A DNA stretch of 64,000 nucleotides, from NCBI GenBank assembly GCA_963720695.1, contig CAVRGG010000004.1, positions 1,311,695 through 1,375,694 of the forward strand, written 5' to 3'. The position numbers were made by a program, and so were the translations under genes. Below the pieces are notes generated by a model. It saw only the letters and a list, made by a program, of their open reading frames with translations. It ran no database searches and had not been told where the DNA came from. Source of the DNA: UBA668 sp963720695. GTDB lineage: Bacteria > Actinomycetota > Acidimicrobiia > Acidimicrobiales > Ilumatobacteraceae. This document shows positions 51,640-61,304 of the stretch, piece after piece. Within the stretch, counting starts at the first letter, position 1. The number at the start of each line of letters is the position of its first letter.

Positions 51640-52536
51640 TCACACCCGCAGGAGTTCGAGGTGATCGCGGGTGAAGGCGACGAAGGCGGCTGCGGCTGGG
51701 CCGAGGGTGCGTCGGGTGGGCCAGACCAGGACCGAGGTGCGGGTGATCGATGGCGGGCCGATGTCGAGAACGGCCACGTGGGGCCCAACGCTGGCGAGTG
51801 ACGACCTGGGCAGGATCGTGATGCCCATGCCGGCGGCCACATAGGCCCGGGCCGCGCTCATCTCGCCGGTCTCGAGGGTGATGCGGGGCCGGAACCCGGC
51901 CTCGGCGCAGGCGTCGAGGATGATCTCGCGTACTGCCGAGCCGGGATGATGGGTGATGAACGGCTCTTCGGCGAGCTCGGCAAGACGAACGCGGCGGCGG
52001 CGGGCCAGGGCATGAGTGGGCGCGACCGCCAACGCGAATGGCTCGGTGATGAACGGCTCGATCTCGAGCTCGGCGACTGCGAGGCGGGGCCGATGCACGA
52101 TCATCGCCGCGTCGAGGCTCCCGTTGCGCACTCCGTTGAGCATGTCATCCGACACCATCTCGTTGACCGCCACGTCGACCCCGGGATACTCGGCCCGGAA
52201 GGCTGCCAGCAGGTTCGGCAACCCGATCTCCATCGATTGCCAGCCGCCCACACGCACCCGACCAGTGATCTGACCGGCGAATGAACGGGCTTCGTCGAGT
52301 GCAACGTCGACATCGCCCAAGATGCGCTCAGCCCGCTCCAGCAGCGCGGCCCCGGGGGCGGTGAGCGTGACCGAGTGGTGGCCTCGGTCGAACAGCTGAA
52401 CCCCGAGCTCCCGCTCCAACTTGCGCACCTGTTGGGACAGCGCCGGCTGTGCGACGAAGAGCTCTTCCGCTGCACGGGTGAAGTGCCGGTGCCGCGCCAC
52501 CGCCACGAAGTAGCGCAACTGTCGCAGCTCGATCAT
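51640..52536 (-). CDS. LysR family transcriptional regulator
   Basis: The 298-residue protein has an N-terminal winged helix-turn-helix (MIELRQLRYFVAVARHRHFTRAAEELFVAQPALSQQVRKLERELG, 1-45) and a two-lobed substrate-binding domain from about 90. It is divergent from a YciI-family gene; two palindromes lie in the 97-bp intergenic and start region, one covering the start codon itself, which suggests autoregulation and control of yciI. Confidence 0.93.
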   Translation of the reverse strand: MIELRQLRYFVAVARHRHFTRAAEELFVAQPALSQQVRKLERELGVQLFDRGHHSVTLTAPGAALLERAERILGDVDVALDEARSFAGQITGRVRVGGWQSMEIGLPNLLAAFRAEYPGVDVAVNEMVSDDMLNGVRNGSLDAAMIVHRPRLAVAELEIEPFITEPFALAVAPTHALARRRRVRLAELAEEPFITHHPGSAVREIILDACAEAGFRPRITLETGEMSAARAYVAAGMGITILPRSSLASVGPHVAVLDIGPPSITRTSVLVWPTRRTLGPAAAAFVAFTRDHLELLRV

Positions 52537-52550
52537 AAGGTGAGCTTATG
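52534..52550. promoter_or_regulatory. palindrome CATAAG-GTGAG-CTTATG over the LysR start
   Basis: A perfect 6-5-6 inverted repeat whose first three bases are the LysR start codon on the minus strand. It is a candidate LysR or autoregulatory site. Confidence 0.45.
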
Positions 52551-52563
52551 GTCATCGGTGTGG

Positions 52564-52580
52564 AGATGTCTTGGACATCT
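52564..52580. promoter_or_regulatory. palindrome AGATGTC-TTG-GACATCT between LysR and YciI genes
   Basis: A perfect 7-3-7 inverted repeat, 28 bp upstream of the LysR start and 54 bp upstream of the YciI start. It is a strong candidate operator for the divergent pair. Confidence 0.5.
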
Positions 52581-52633
52581 GGTGACTCGAGGTAGATCCT
52601 GGAAGCAACGGACCACGACCGAACGGAGGACCC

Positions 52634-52990
52634 ATGACCACCACCACCAACACCGGCAGCACCTTCGAGCCGCACGCACACGATCTCGTCTGGCTACTGG
52701 TTCTCACCTACACCGCTCCGCTCGAGCGGATCGATGCGCTGCTTCCTGCCCACGTGCGCTACCTCGACCGGTTCTACGCGTCGGGCGAGTTCCTCGCCTC
52801 AGGGCCCCAGTCGCCACGCCACGGTGGTGTCATCGTCGCCCACGCCCCGGACCGCGACCATCTCGACGACATCGTGGCCACCGACCCCTTCGTCCAGGCC
52901 GGCGCCGCCACCTACTCCATCGTCGCCTTCGCCCCCACCCGCGGACCACTGGCCGCGGCGCTGCTCGGCGCCCCGCTCGATCCGTCCTGA
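52634..52990 (+). CDS. YciI family protein
   Basis: The 118-residue protein has the YCII fold markers LVLTYTAPLERIDALLPAHVRYLDRFYASGEFLASGPQSPRHGGVIVAHA and DPFVQAGAATYSIVAFAP, including the conserved His (LPAHVRYL) and the Asp of the TDPF motif. ATG 52634 follows GGAGGA. It is a small dimeric protein of uncertain activity, probably regulated by the divergent LysR protein. Confidence 0.86.
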   Translation: MTTTTNTGSTFEPHAHDLVWLLVLTYTAPLERIDALLPAHVRYLDRFYASGEFLASGPQSPRHGGVIVAHAPDRDHLDDIVATDPFVQAGAATYSIVAFAPTRGPLAAALLGAPLDPS

Positions 52991-53059
52991 CTAGGGACTG
53001 TCGCGTTGTGATGCCCCGTGTGTGACCTACCACCCGTCGGGTTGTTGGCCTGATGGGGG

Positions 53060-53210
53060 TGTTCAAGGGGAGGGTTCAACGCTGCCCGTAGTGGGCTGGG
53101 GAACCGCCACATACTCAACCTGGACGCGGCAGGGACATCGGACCCGCAGCCTCGCCCTGTGGTCGAGGCTGCGGTTGCGCCCGACGAAGCCAGAAGCCCC
53201 CTAGCCAACG
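53060..53210 (+). mobile_element. probable 3' remnant of an IS200/IS605-type tnpB with its omega-RNA end
   Basis: The 309-bp gap 52991-53299 holds no intact gene. In one plus frame the peptide GLGNRHILNLD, then VVEAAVAPDEARSP, resembles the C-terminal tail of actinobacterial TnpB proteins. The DNA carries an 11-bp perfect stem, CCGCAGCCTCG (53144-53154) with CGAGGCTGCGG (53164-53174), then GAAGCCAGAAGCCCCCTAG, as expected near the transposon end where the omega RNA lies. The last hairpin is incomplete. There is no transposase body. This is pattern recognition without a search. Confidence 0.35.
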
Positions 53211-53299
53211 TGAGTACGAGAGGTCCAGCACAGAAATGCCTTCGAGACTCAACGTTAGCTATGTCCCGTGGTCGCCCGTGTGGTGAGCTCACCCGCCGG

Positions 53300-54178
53300 T
53301 CAGGCTTTGGTGAAGCTCCACGCGCCGTCGGCGTCGATGATCACTGCCACGGGTGCAGGCGGCATCGGCTGCTTGCCGGTGTAGGCGCCGATCTCATTGA
53401 CCAGCAGGTCGATGCCGTCGGTGCTGGCGATCTGTACGGAGAAGTTGGATTCCCCGTTGTGGGTGATGGTAAAGATGCCACCGCTTCCCATGTAGAGCAC
53501 GACGTTGGCACCGGTGCCGCTGAACGTTTCTCCGACGACGTCAACGTTGTTGATGGTCAGGAGTTCGATCGTCCAGTTGCCGTCGGCGGTGACTTGCAGG
53601 TACTGGACTTCGCCGGGGTCGCCGTAGATGTTCATCACGTTGGTGCCCGAGTAGGCACCGATTTCGTTGACGACGAGGTCGATGTTCTGGAGGCCGCTGT
53701 CGAGTGCTTCGATGGCGAAGTTGGAGCTGCCGTTGTGGGTGGAACGCACGATGTAGCGGTCGTTGCCGGCGCCGAGGTCGATGACGTCGTCGCCTGTGCC
53801 AGTGAACACGATCGGTGCCGGTGGCGCGGTCGTGGTCGGTGCCGCTGTGGTGGTCGGTGCGGCAGTGGTGGTGGGTGCGGCGGTCGTGGTCGGCGCCTTC
53901 GTGGTGGTGACCGCGTCGGTGGTGACGGTGGTCTCGGCGACGTCGGTGGTGACCACCGCCACGCTGGTGTCGGCGGGGGTGACAGTGTCGTTCTTCTTCC
54001 CGCCACCGGCGATGCCGGCAATGACCATTAACAGGACGAAGCCGCCGGCGAGCCAGCCCCACGCGGGGAGTTTGCCCCACTTCCGCTTCCACCATTTACC
54101 GTGTTCGGTCGGGGTTGTGACGACGGGCATGGTGGGTTGTTCGGGGGGTGTCGGGGGGTCAAACGGTGTGTCGGCCAC
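53300..54178 (-). CDS. membrane-anchored protein with Thr-rich stalk and duplicated C-terminal domain
   Basis: The 292-residue product begins VADTPFDPPTPPEQPT, followed by one transmembrane helix (about 41-59, WLAGGFVLLMVIAGIAGGG). A Thr/Ala/Pro stalk with five TTxAPTTT-like repeats (about 70-120) leads to two similar modules: GTGDDVIDLGAG...HNGSSNF...NEIGAYSG and GTGANVVLYMGSG...HNGESNF...NEIGAYTG. GTG 54178 has AGGAAGG upstream and is preferred to TTG 54238. It is probably displayed on the cell surface. Function is unknown. Confidence 0.7.
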   Translation of the reverse strand: MADTPFDPPTPPEQPTMPVVTTPTEHGKWWKRKWGKLPAWGWLAGGFVLLMVIAGIAGGGKKNDTVTPADTSVAVVTTDVAETTVTTDAVTTTKAPTTTAAPTTTAAPTTTAAPTTTAPPAPIVFTGTGDDVIDLGAGNDRYIVRSTHNGSSNFAIEALDSGLQNIDLVVNEIGAYSGTNVMNIYGDPGEVQYLQVTADGNWTIELLTINNVDVVGETFSGTGANVVLYMGSGGIFTITHNGESNFSVQIASTDGIDLLVNEIGAYTGKQPMPPAPVAVIIDADGAWSFTKA

Positions 54179-54321
54179 GTGGATCAGCCTTCCTGGGAGC
54201 GCGGGCGATGTGGTGCCCGCATCGTTGACGATATACAAAGGGGTGTATCAGGCCAGGGTCTCTTGTCAGTATTTTGACAATGGAGGGATCCTGGTTGATG
54301 GTCATGGGGGCCGTTTCCCGC

Positions 54322-54721
54322 TCAGCTGCTGGCCATTCCGAAGAACAGGCACTCGCACTTTCCGTCGCCGTCAGGTCCGCTGACATGCACACAAAGCGTC
54401 GGCCCCATCTGTCTTCGTAGCCGGTGACGATGTTGGTGGCACGCTGCGTGCCGTACCAAGTGACGACCTGTTCCCAGGCGGCGCGGGTTGTCGGTGTCGG
54501 CGGGGTTGGCCAGTTGGGCGAACCAGCGTCGGAGATGACGTGGCGACCTCCCTGAAGGTGGTGCCTTTGGGGACTTCGATGACGACAAAGTCGCGCTCTT
54601 CGGCGAACGTGCCGGTGTAGCCAGCGTGGCGGTTTTCGTGGACTGCGCTGTCGCATGCGTCGCGGAACGCTTCGCCGGCGGTGCGCCCGCAGGCTTGGGT
54701 GGTGAAGGAGTTGGCGCCCAT
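54322..54721 (-). pseudogene. plasmid/phage-type small gene broken by several frameshifts
   Basis: Starting at ATG 54721 the peptide MGANSFTTQACGRTAGEAF and HAGYTGTFAEERDFVVIEVP is followed, in other frames, by RWFAQLANPADTDNPR, then AAWEQVVTWYGTQRATNIVTGYEDRWG, then GKCECLFFGMASS and a stop at 54322. Joined, these resemble a small family I associate with actinobacterial mobile elements, ending in LFFGWASS. At least three indels are needed, so the gene is dead or the sequence is poor here. Confidence 0.5.
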
Positions 54722-55088
54722 GATGTTTCTCTTTCGGTGGGGACGTCTGTTCCTGTGCTTGCCTGCTGCGTGGCTGCAAACCCCGCCCCGGTCAGCTGAG
54801 ACGGTCGAGAACCTGTTGGCAGCCGGGGTCGTCAACCCAGCGTTCGGATCAGCGCACGTGCTGGTCGCTGGCCGGTGCCGGCGGACATGATCGCGACGTT
54901 CGCCGGGGACGGATTCTGTTTCGATGATGCGGTGCTTGCAGCCCAACTCATTCTGGCCAGCGGAGTTTCGGTCACCTCGGAGTGTGACACCGGTTTCGTA
55001 GGCTCCGGGTGTTGACGTCGGGCGGGCGCGCGGCGCACAGGGTTGTTGCAACGTGTGCCCGGTCGGTACCGCGTCTGAGGAGGACGAC
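54722..55088. other. 367-bp gap without a supported gene
   Basis: I see no reading frame with a ribosome binding site, no tRNA and no strong hairpin until the GAGGAGG at 55077-55083 that belongs to the next gene. Stretches of open frame exist on both strands but show no family features. Confidence 0.5.
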
Positions 55089-55595
55089 ATGGATGACAGC
55101 GACTGGAACGATGCGGCGATCAGCGACGGTGGTGACGGTGCTCCGCAGGGCGAAGGCGTCCCCTCATCCGAGGTGCCGTCGGAGTTCCTGGCAGAGCCGT
55201 CGATGCCGCCGCCACCGTTACCGGATCCGCTGACCGCGGCGGATCCGGCAGTGGAGTTGCAGGTGCCCGTCGGTGCCGATGGCACGGTGGTGGCCGGTCG
55301 GCGCAGGGTGTGGCCGTGGTTGGTGGTGGTCGCGGTGGTCGGTGCCGGTGGCGGGTTCGCCGCCGGACGGTTCCTGGCGCCGGCGGTCACCGACGACATC
55401 AGGATCAAGGTGGCCGCAGAGGAGTTCTGCGCTCTCGGTGACGAGGACGGGGCGTCGCTGTTCGACGTGTCGGGGTGGGTGACCGCAGCGCAACGGGTCA
55501 ATGACGACTGGAGCGCCGTGATCACCGAGATCGACAAGCATTGCCCGTTCTGGCGGCAGCAGGTGATCGCCCGCTCCAACGACGTGGGGAACTGA
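55089..55595 (+). CDS. hypothetical single-pass membrane protein
   Basis: The 168-residue product has an acidic, proline-rich cytoplasmic N-terminus (MDDSDWNDAAISDGG, SMPPPPLPDPL), one transmembrane helix (about 77-97, WPWLVVVAVVGAGGGFAAGRF), and an extracytoplasmic helical domain of about 65 residues containing two Cys. ATG 55089 follows GAGGAGG. The layout is like many actinobacterial envelope proteins, but I recognise no family. Confidence 0.6.
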   Translation: MDDSDWNDAAISDGGDGAPQGEGVPSSEVPSEFLAEPSMPPPPLPDPLTAADPAVELQVPVGADGTVVAGRRRVWPWLVVVAVVGAGGGFAAGRFLAPAVTDDIRIKVAAEEFCALGDEDGASLFDVSGWVTAAQRVNDDWSAVITEIDKHCPFWRQQVIARSNDVGN

Positions 55596-55963
55596 CCCAC
55601 GGCTGTGTTCCAACCGACATCCCCAACCCGATCCATGCTCGTCGGATCTCCAATCCCATCGAGCGCTGGCCGCAGACCGTTTCATCAATGGCGTCATGGT
55701 CAAGCCGACGGAGAATTCAGCCCGCCTGGCGATAGACCAGCCAGCGAACGTTGGGAGATTCACCGCAGGCGGGTGGCGGGGCTGGTAGGGCCGGTCGAAC
55801 AACGGACGATGTTCCTCACGCGCCACCGAGGGCTACGACGCGGTACTTGAAGCTGCGTTGGAGCATCGGAGCTCACGTTCTGGCCACCGGCAAAGTTCCG
55901 GGCATGCCCACGGCCCGATTTGTGCCAACAAGAGTTTCTGGGGCAGCGAGCGCTGCGTCCACA
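55596..55963. other. 368-bp gap without a supported gene
   Basis: Only short frames without ribosome binding sites are visible between the small membrane protein and the convergent RDD gene. I see no hairpin or repeat of note. Base composition looks less GC-rich than the first half of the window. Confidence 0.45.
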
Positions 55964-56494
55964 TCACGCCAGGCGAGGGCGGGTCGACCATGCATCGTTC
56001 GGATCCGTTACCACGTAAGTGTTCGACACCTTGTCCCAGATGTTCTGGTTTCGCCTGTCCCAGAACGGCATGAACAGCAGGATCCCGATGGTGAACGTGA
56101 TTGCGATGCTCGCCACAAATCCGGCAAGAAGACCGCGCAGCCAGAACATGCGCCCGAGTCCGGCCGGTCGCAGAGTGTCAGCCCGGATGACTCGCAGGCC
56201 GAGAAGTTTCTTGGCGGGTGTCTGGCCGGCGCCCCCGATCATGGCGCCCCAGACGAGCCAACCGATCCCAAGCGTGACGACTACTAGCAGCCCCTCGAGA
56301 AGGTAAGCCCCGAGCCGAATCCACGGTGACGCGGCGGCCACACCTGCCGGGAGACCGGCGCTGACCGGCGTCGGCACGTACGCCGCCGATCGAGCCTGCA
56401 CCGGGATAACAGACGGCGACGGCGCAGGAACCGTGTTCGGACCGAGCGTCGGCTCCGGCGAACTGGGCGGAGGGGGTGGCGGAAGTGAACTCAC
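55964..56494 (-). CDS. RDD family membrane protein
   Basis: The 176-residue protein has a proline-rich N-terminal tail (SSLPPPPPPSSPEPT) and an RDD domain: SPWIRLGAYLLEGLLVVVTLGIGWLVW, GQTPAKKLLGLRVIRADTL, LRGLLAGFVASIAITFTIGILLFMPFWDRRNQNIWDKVSNTYVV. Three hydrophobic segments. RDD proteins are small membrane proteins of mostly unknown function, some linked to transport. It starts at GTG 56494. Confidence 0.85.
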   Translation of the reverse strand: MSSLPPPPPPSSPEPTLGPNTVPAPSPSVIPVQARSAAYVPTPVSAGLPAGVAAASPWIRLGAYLLEGLLVVVTLGIGWLVWGAMIGGAGQTPAKKLLGLRVIRADTLRPAGLGRMFWLRGLLAGFVASIAITFTIGILLFMPFWDRRNQNIWDKVSNTYVVTDPNDAWSTRPRLA

Positions 56495-56755
56495 GCTGGC
56501 GACGATAGTGCTGCGGGCGGATCCAACGGCGTGATCCTGGATCGCACCGCACGAACTGGTTGTTGTCAGTGGCGGGCAAGTTCGTCAACACGATCGAGAC
56601 CACCAGAGGGCCACTCTCACGGGGTTCCAAGCCGGTCCAGTCGGCACTGAGCACTGTGGTTGTTCCCGTCGGGATCGTTGGTCAGGTCTCGACTGTTCAG
56701 TCCGGACCTGCTACCGGCCCCTCAAGGCGCGCCGTCGAGGTGTCGATCACCAACC

Positions 56756-57637
56756 ATGGAGATTCGAGCGGAGCAGTGGCGGAAGTTCGGACACGATCGC
56801 ACCTACTTGAAGCTTTCTGACGACACGGCGCTCGGGTGGGTCGATAACCGGACCGGCGTCGTCACGCTGGAGGACGAGTGTCATCGAGACACCGTCGACA
56901 GGTGGCTTAGCTCTAGCAACGACACAGGCATCGAGCCAATCGAAGCTCACCCTCCAGGCGCAGCAGCTCAGCCTGGGGTCACACGTGACCCTGCGGTCGA
57001 CACGATCGACCTCGCTGCGAATCGGCCAGGCCAATCGGTCCGCTTCAGGGCGGAGGCCGAGCGCGAGGCGATGCGCGAGAAGTCGAAGTTCTTCACGAGC
57101 GTTGCGCGTCTTCTCGATGTGAAGACCGACGAGCGGGCATGGCGAGTCGGGGCCGACGGCGAGGAAACGATCGGCGCCAAGCTCGAGAAGCTGACCAAGC
57201 GCGGTTGGCACGTCCTCCACTCGGTGCCGATCGGCACCCGTGGATCGGACATCGACCATCTACTCATCGGGCCCGGCGGGGTGTGGACCATCAACACCAA
57301 GAACCACCCAGGGAAGAAGATCACCGTCTCGAAGCGAACGGTGTACGTCGACGGCTTCTCACAGAGCTACATCCGCAACTCCGAGTTCGAAGCGGACCGG
57401 GTTCGCGCCTTGCTGACCTCGAAGCTCGGGTGGGAGCCGTTTGTGAAATCGGCGATCGTCTTCATGACCGGCACTCTCGTCCCCAACGTCACGATCAAGA
57501 CTCCGCCGGAGCGGGTCGTGATCCTCGATCGGATGGATGTGCCCATGGTCTTCAAACGAAGCACCGGACAACTCACCGACGACCAAATCACGGCGGTGTA
57601 CGAGGTCGCGCGCTGCGCTTCTACTTGGCAGGGGTAG
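56756..57637 (+). CDS. NERD (nuclease-related) domain protein
   Basis: The 293-residue protein has a soluble N-terminal region of unknown type (1-130) and a NERD domain (about 132-235): GADGEETIGAKLEKL, then SDIDHLLIGPGGVWTINTK (164-182), giving the D-x-D-H, G-x-W/F and T-K pattern that NERD shares with the restriction-endonuclease-like fold. The C-terminal 60 residues contain VVILDRMDVPMVF and a final helix. ATG 56756 is the start of the conserved-looking part. It directly precedes the exonuclease-helicase locus on the same strand and may act with it on DNA. Confidence 0.82.
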   Translation: MEIRAEQWRKFGHDRTYLKLSDDTALGWVDNRTGVVTLEDECHRDTVDRWLSSSNDTGIEPIEAHPPGAAAQPGVTRDPAVDTIDLAANRPGQSVRFRAEAEREAMREKSKFFTSVARLLDVKTDERAWRVGADGEETIGAKLEKLTKRGWHVLHSVPIGTRGSDIDHLLIGPGGVWTINTKNHPGKKITVSKRTVYVDGFSQSYIRNSEFEADRVRALLTSKLGWEPFVKSAIVFMTGTLVPNVTIKTPPERVVILDRMDVPMVFKRSTGQLTDDQITAVYEVARCASTWQG

Positions 57638-58063
57638 AGCTTGACTCGCATGCGTCTCAATGAACGGTGACGAGTTCGGGGCATGATCGAGCGCGCCATT
57701 TCCAATTCCTGGCGCCGCCAAAGCAGCCTCAGCGACGCTGACACGTCGGATGGCACTCTTCGGTTTCCGCACTTGAAGACGCCCTCATGAAGGCGAGACT
57801 GCTGACATGACCGGGGCGGCAGAAGATGGCATCATCTCGTGCCGATCGACTCGGACTCTTTGAATCCTGGCGACTCCTAGGCCTGCGACTCCGTCGAGCA
57901 GAACTGCTACCGCTCGCCACAGTGTTGAGGCTGTTGCGACGCCCTGCTTCTTCACGAGTGCACCGGAGGCTGACCGTGGTGCTGGGTCGGCGGGTTGGCG
58001 AGTCTCGACGGGCGGGTAGCCGAACCGGCAAATCGAATTCCTCCCGCGGCGGTGCGCTCCGTG
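57638..58063 (+). other. 426-bp gap between the NERD gene and the exonuclease-helicase locus
   Basis: There is no supported gene. A 35-codon frame at 57682-57789 and a longer frame from 57826 are open but lack ribosome binding sites and family features. Part of this stretch could encode the true N-terminus of the downstream fusion protein in shifted frames, given how often that gene changes frame. Confidence 0.4.
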
Positions 58064-59500
58064 ATGGTGCAGTTGCTCGAGATCCCTGTTGCGACATTGC
58101 AGCTTCTGGACTTGGCCACATTGGATCGCCTTGCCCGCTACGGGCTTCGCTGTGAAGAGTTGTGGCAACTCGGGACCAGTTTGCGAAACGCACCTGCGAG
58201 CCTGCCATTCGGCGACTATCTGTGCGCGCTCGCAGTGGCCGAGCAGGGGTCTCCTCTCATGGCGTTCATTGATCTGGAGATGGACGGAAGCGGTCGTGTG
58301 ACAGAGGTGGCCGTGGTCCTTCGGTCCGCCGAACGGACCGTTGCGGCAGCAGAGTTCACGGGAGACGAGAGTAGAACTGCTGTCGGCCTGGCTGCGGGAT
58401 TCGCTGCCGGTTGCGCACAACGGCTCGGCCCACGACTTCCCGATCCTGCAGCAGGTAGGTGTCGACCTCCCAAGCGAGAGAGTGGACACGCTGCTATGGG
58501 CCCAACTGGCATGGCCGACCGCCGACTCGCACGCCCTGCCCACGTTGGCGCGCTACGCGAGCGTCGAAATCGCCGAGCGTCACCACGCGATGCCTGATGC
58601 GCTATTGCTCGCCAACTCGTTCAGCGCACTTGTCACGGCGTGTCGCTCCCTTCCCCTTAGTGACCGTGCCGGAATCCAGGAATCCCTAGGAGTTTCCGTC
58701 TCTCGGACGGTGCTGGACCTCATGCTCGGTCCCCCACCCGACGAGGCGTTGCGCCTCACCACCGCACCGTTGCATCCAGCCACAGGTGTGGCCGCCTCGA
58801 ACACACAGCCTGTCGTAGTGATGGCACCGGCCTTGACCGCAGAGCGCCTACCGCCAGGGTCCGTAGTAGCGGGGCCAGACCATCGTGCCCTCCACTCAAG
58901 CGGCCTCACCAATGGCTGGCTGCTCCGCAGCGACCGCGTGATCGACGCCGCGGCCCTCGGCATTGGTCTTGTACACCGAGGTTGGCCCGGTGCAATAGCG
59001 ATTCGTTTGCTCACCGAGGCTGACGGCGCGTTGTGCATGTGGCCGAAGGCCTCCGCGTCGATGGCAGCCGAAGTGCCCGTCGTCCAGGGCGAAATGGTGT
59101 GCACGGGCCGGGGCCCATGGCTCACTGACCTCGAGAGCTTGCCAACCGTGGCGGCCCGCCGCCATGTCATCCTTGAGGACGCTGTAGCGCTCCTCCTCGA
59201 CACAACAAGCCGGTTCGACCCTGCTGCACACGACGGACCACTGACACTCCGGGTTGATCACAGTGGGCGTCGCGAGGCAGCAATCGCCCGGTGGTGGCAG
59301 CAAGTTCTTGGAACCACACCTGCCTTCGAAGGCGTCGAGCCATCCATCGCGTGGACAACGACACTCGCGACAGGTCTTGCGACCACCTCCTTGCCAGCAG
59401 CTCGAGTCGCTCGTACTGCCGCAGTGGCAGCCCAGCAATCCGTCGTCGAGTCAACGTTGCTCGTCACGAACGCTGGCCAGCACGCATTCGTCGCTCAGAC
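58064..59500 (+). CDS. segment: DEDDh exonuclease domain and linker of the fusion
   Basis: ExoI motif FIDLEMD (D-x-E, about 58264-58284) is in one frame; ExoII VAHNGSAHDFPIL (58409-58447) and ExoIII HHAMPDAL (H-x-x-x-D, about 58582-58605) are in another, with the shift near 58360. All four acidic residues and the His of a DEDDh nuclease are therefore encoded. The remaining 300 codons to 59500 have no recognised domain. Confidence 0.65.
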
Positions 59501-61302
59501 TCTGGCTGCACCGTGGCGAAGCCGAACTGGCTTGTCGCTTGCTCCGCCCTGGCGATTGGCCAACATACGCCGAGACCATCGATCGACTACGTCAAGGGCC
59601 CCACTTGGTAGTTGCCGGCACCATCGGTGCGCCGCGGCTGTCCGCTTACGTGAAGTCCATGGTGATCGACCAGATCGGCACCCCCAGACTCGACGGCACC
59701 GTGGTCTCACGGTTGCTGCAGGCGACGAATGACTCTGGCGCCGAGCCATACGGCGACGTCATCGAGCCGGCTGCCGCGCTCCGTCTGATGCGGTTGCTGT
59801 CGTCCGGTTCCGGCAAGGCATTGCTCTGCGATCCTCACTGCGACAGCCCGCTGGTGCGTCGCCTGCTGAACGTCCGCGGGACATGGGCATCGCGGCACAT
59901 CAGCACCTTGGAAGCCGGCGAGATCAGCGCGTTTGCCTACGGCGTACTCACCGCCGCGCTACCGAGTCAGGGGCAGGCGGCGGCGCTGGTGCCAGCGATC
60001 GATCGCGCAACACAACGGCTGCTCGGCCAGAGCGGCGCTCCACGGCCTTTCCAGTCGACTGTGCTCCAGTCGTTGGCCGCCGGCCGGGACGTACTTGCCG
60101 TGTTCCGCACTGGGCAGGGCAAGTCGCTGTGTTATCAGGCGTTCGGGCTAGCACTCGCGGAGGCCGGCTTCGGCGCCACGCTGATCGTGAGCCCGCTCGT
60201 TGCCCTGCAACGAGACCAAGTCCACAGCTTGAGAAGGTGCGGGATATGGGAGGCCACATCTGTGAGCGGCGACCTGCACCCCGACGTACGGCAGGCTCGG
60301 CTTCGCGGAATCGCCAACGGCTTCTACCGACTCGTGTACGTGGCGCCAGAAGGACTCATGGGCTTCGGACTACGAAAGGCGGTCAGCGAGGCCAGTCTCG
60401 GGGCAGTTGCCGTCGACGAGGCCCACTGCATCAGCGAGATGGGTCATGACTTCAGGCCTGACTACCGCACGCTGCCGGTGTCGATCCGCCGGCTCATGGG
60501 ATTGAGAGACGACGCGGAGCTGTCCACAGTCGCTGCGCGCCCGAGGCTGATGGCCTTTACGGGCACCGCAAGCCCGTCCGTGCGCGACGACATCTCCGGG
60601 CAACTGGACGGCTCGTTCGTGCAACACATCGACAGCCAGTTCGTGCGCCCCGAGCTCCGATTCCAACTGGTTCGGGTGCCTGACGGAGACGCATCACGGC
60701 AAGCAGGGTCTATCGAGACACAACCTGAACGCCTTCGGCTGCTCAGCCAAGCGCTGGACAGGACGCGCCTGCCTGCGATCATCTACACCGCCACGCGCAA
60801 CGAGGCCGACCAACTGGCAGCGCACCTTGCCACGGAACGAAGAGTTGCCACTCTGGCCTACCACGGCGAGATGAAGGATGACGCTCGCCGCGCGGCCGAG
60901 GAGGCGTTCCGCGACGACAATGCCTCCATCATCTGCGCCACGAACGTGTTCGGAATGGGAGTCGACAAGGCCAACGTACGCACCGTCATCCATTGGCGAA
61001 TGCCGGGTTCACCAGAAGCGCTCTATCAGGAAGCGGGTAGGGCCGGCCGAGGACCGGAGGGACAACCGGCTGACTGCATCGTGCTGTTTCACCCGAGTGA
61101 CCTCGATCTCGCCACCCGTATCCGAAACCGCAGCGTTCCTACTCGTCCCGAGCTGGAAGCCGTGTGGGCCACACTGGTCGAGTTCGAGAGCCTTCAACCC
61201 GGTTCTCGCGTGGTGTGGAGCAACGACGATGACATCGCCACCCTTGCGGGCCTGCGCAAAGCAGTACCGGTGTCGGTCTGTCTGGCCTACTTGGCCGCGC
61301 CG
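59500..61302 (+). CDS. segment: RecQ-type SF2 helicase core of the fusion
   Basis: One uninterrupted frame of about 600 codons. Motif 0/I: PFQSTVLQSLAAGRDVLAVFRTGQGKSLCYQ (Walker A TGQGKS at 60109-60126, where RecQ usually has TGGGKS). Motif II: DEAHCISEMGHDFRPDY (DEAH at 60415-60426, with the RecQ aromatic-rich loop). Motif III: FTGTAS. Motif V/VI: CATNVFGMGVDKANVRTVIHW and QEAGRAGRG (61030-61053). The frame then breaks in a G3 run at 61302-61304. Confidence 0.8.
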
Positions 61303-61304
61303 GG

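Noticed and set aside
53144..53174. plain terminator for the YciI gene
   Set aside because: It is over 150 bp past the stop and embedded in TnpB-like sequence; it could still stop transcription, but the transposon-end reading explains more of the flanking sequence.
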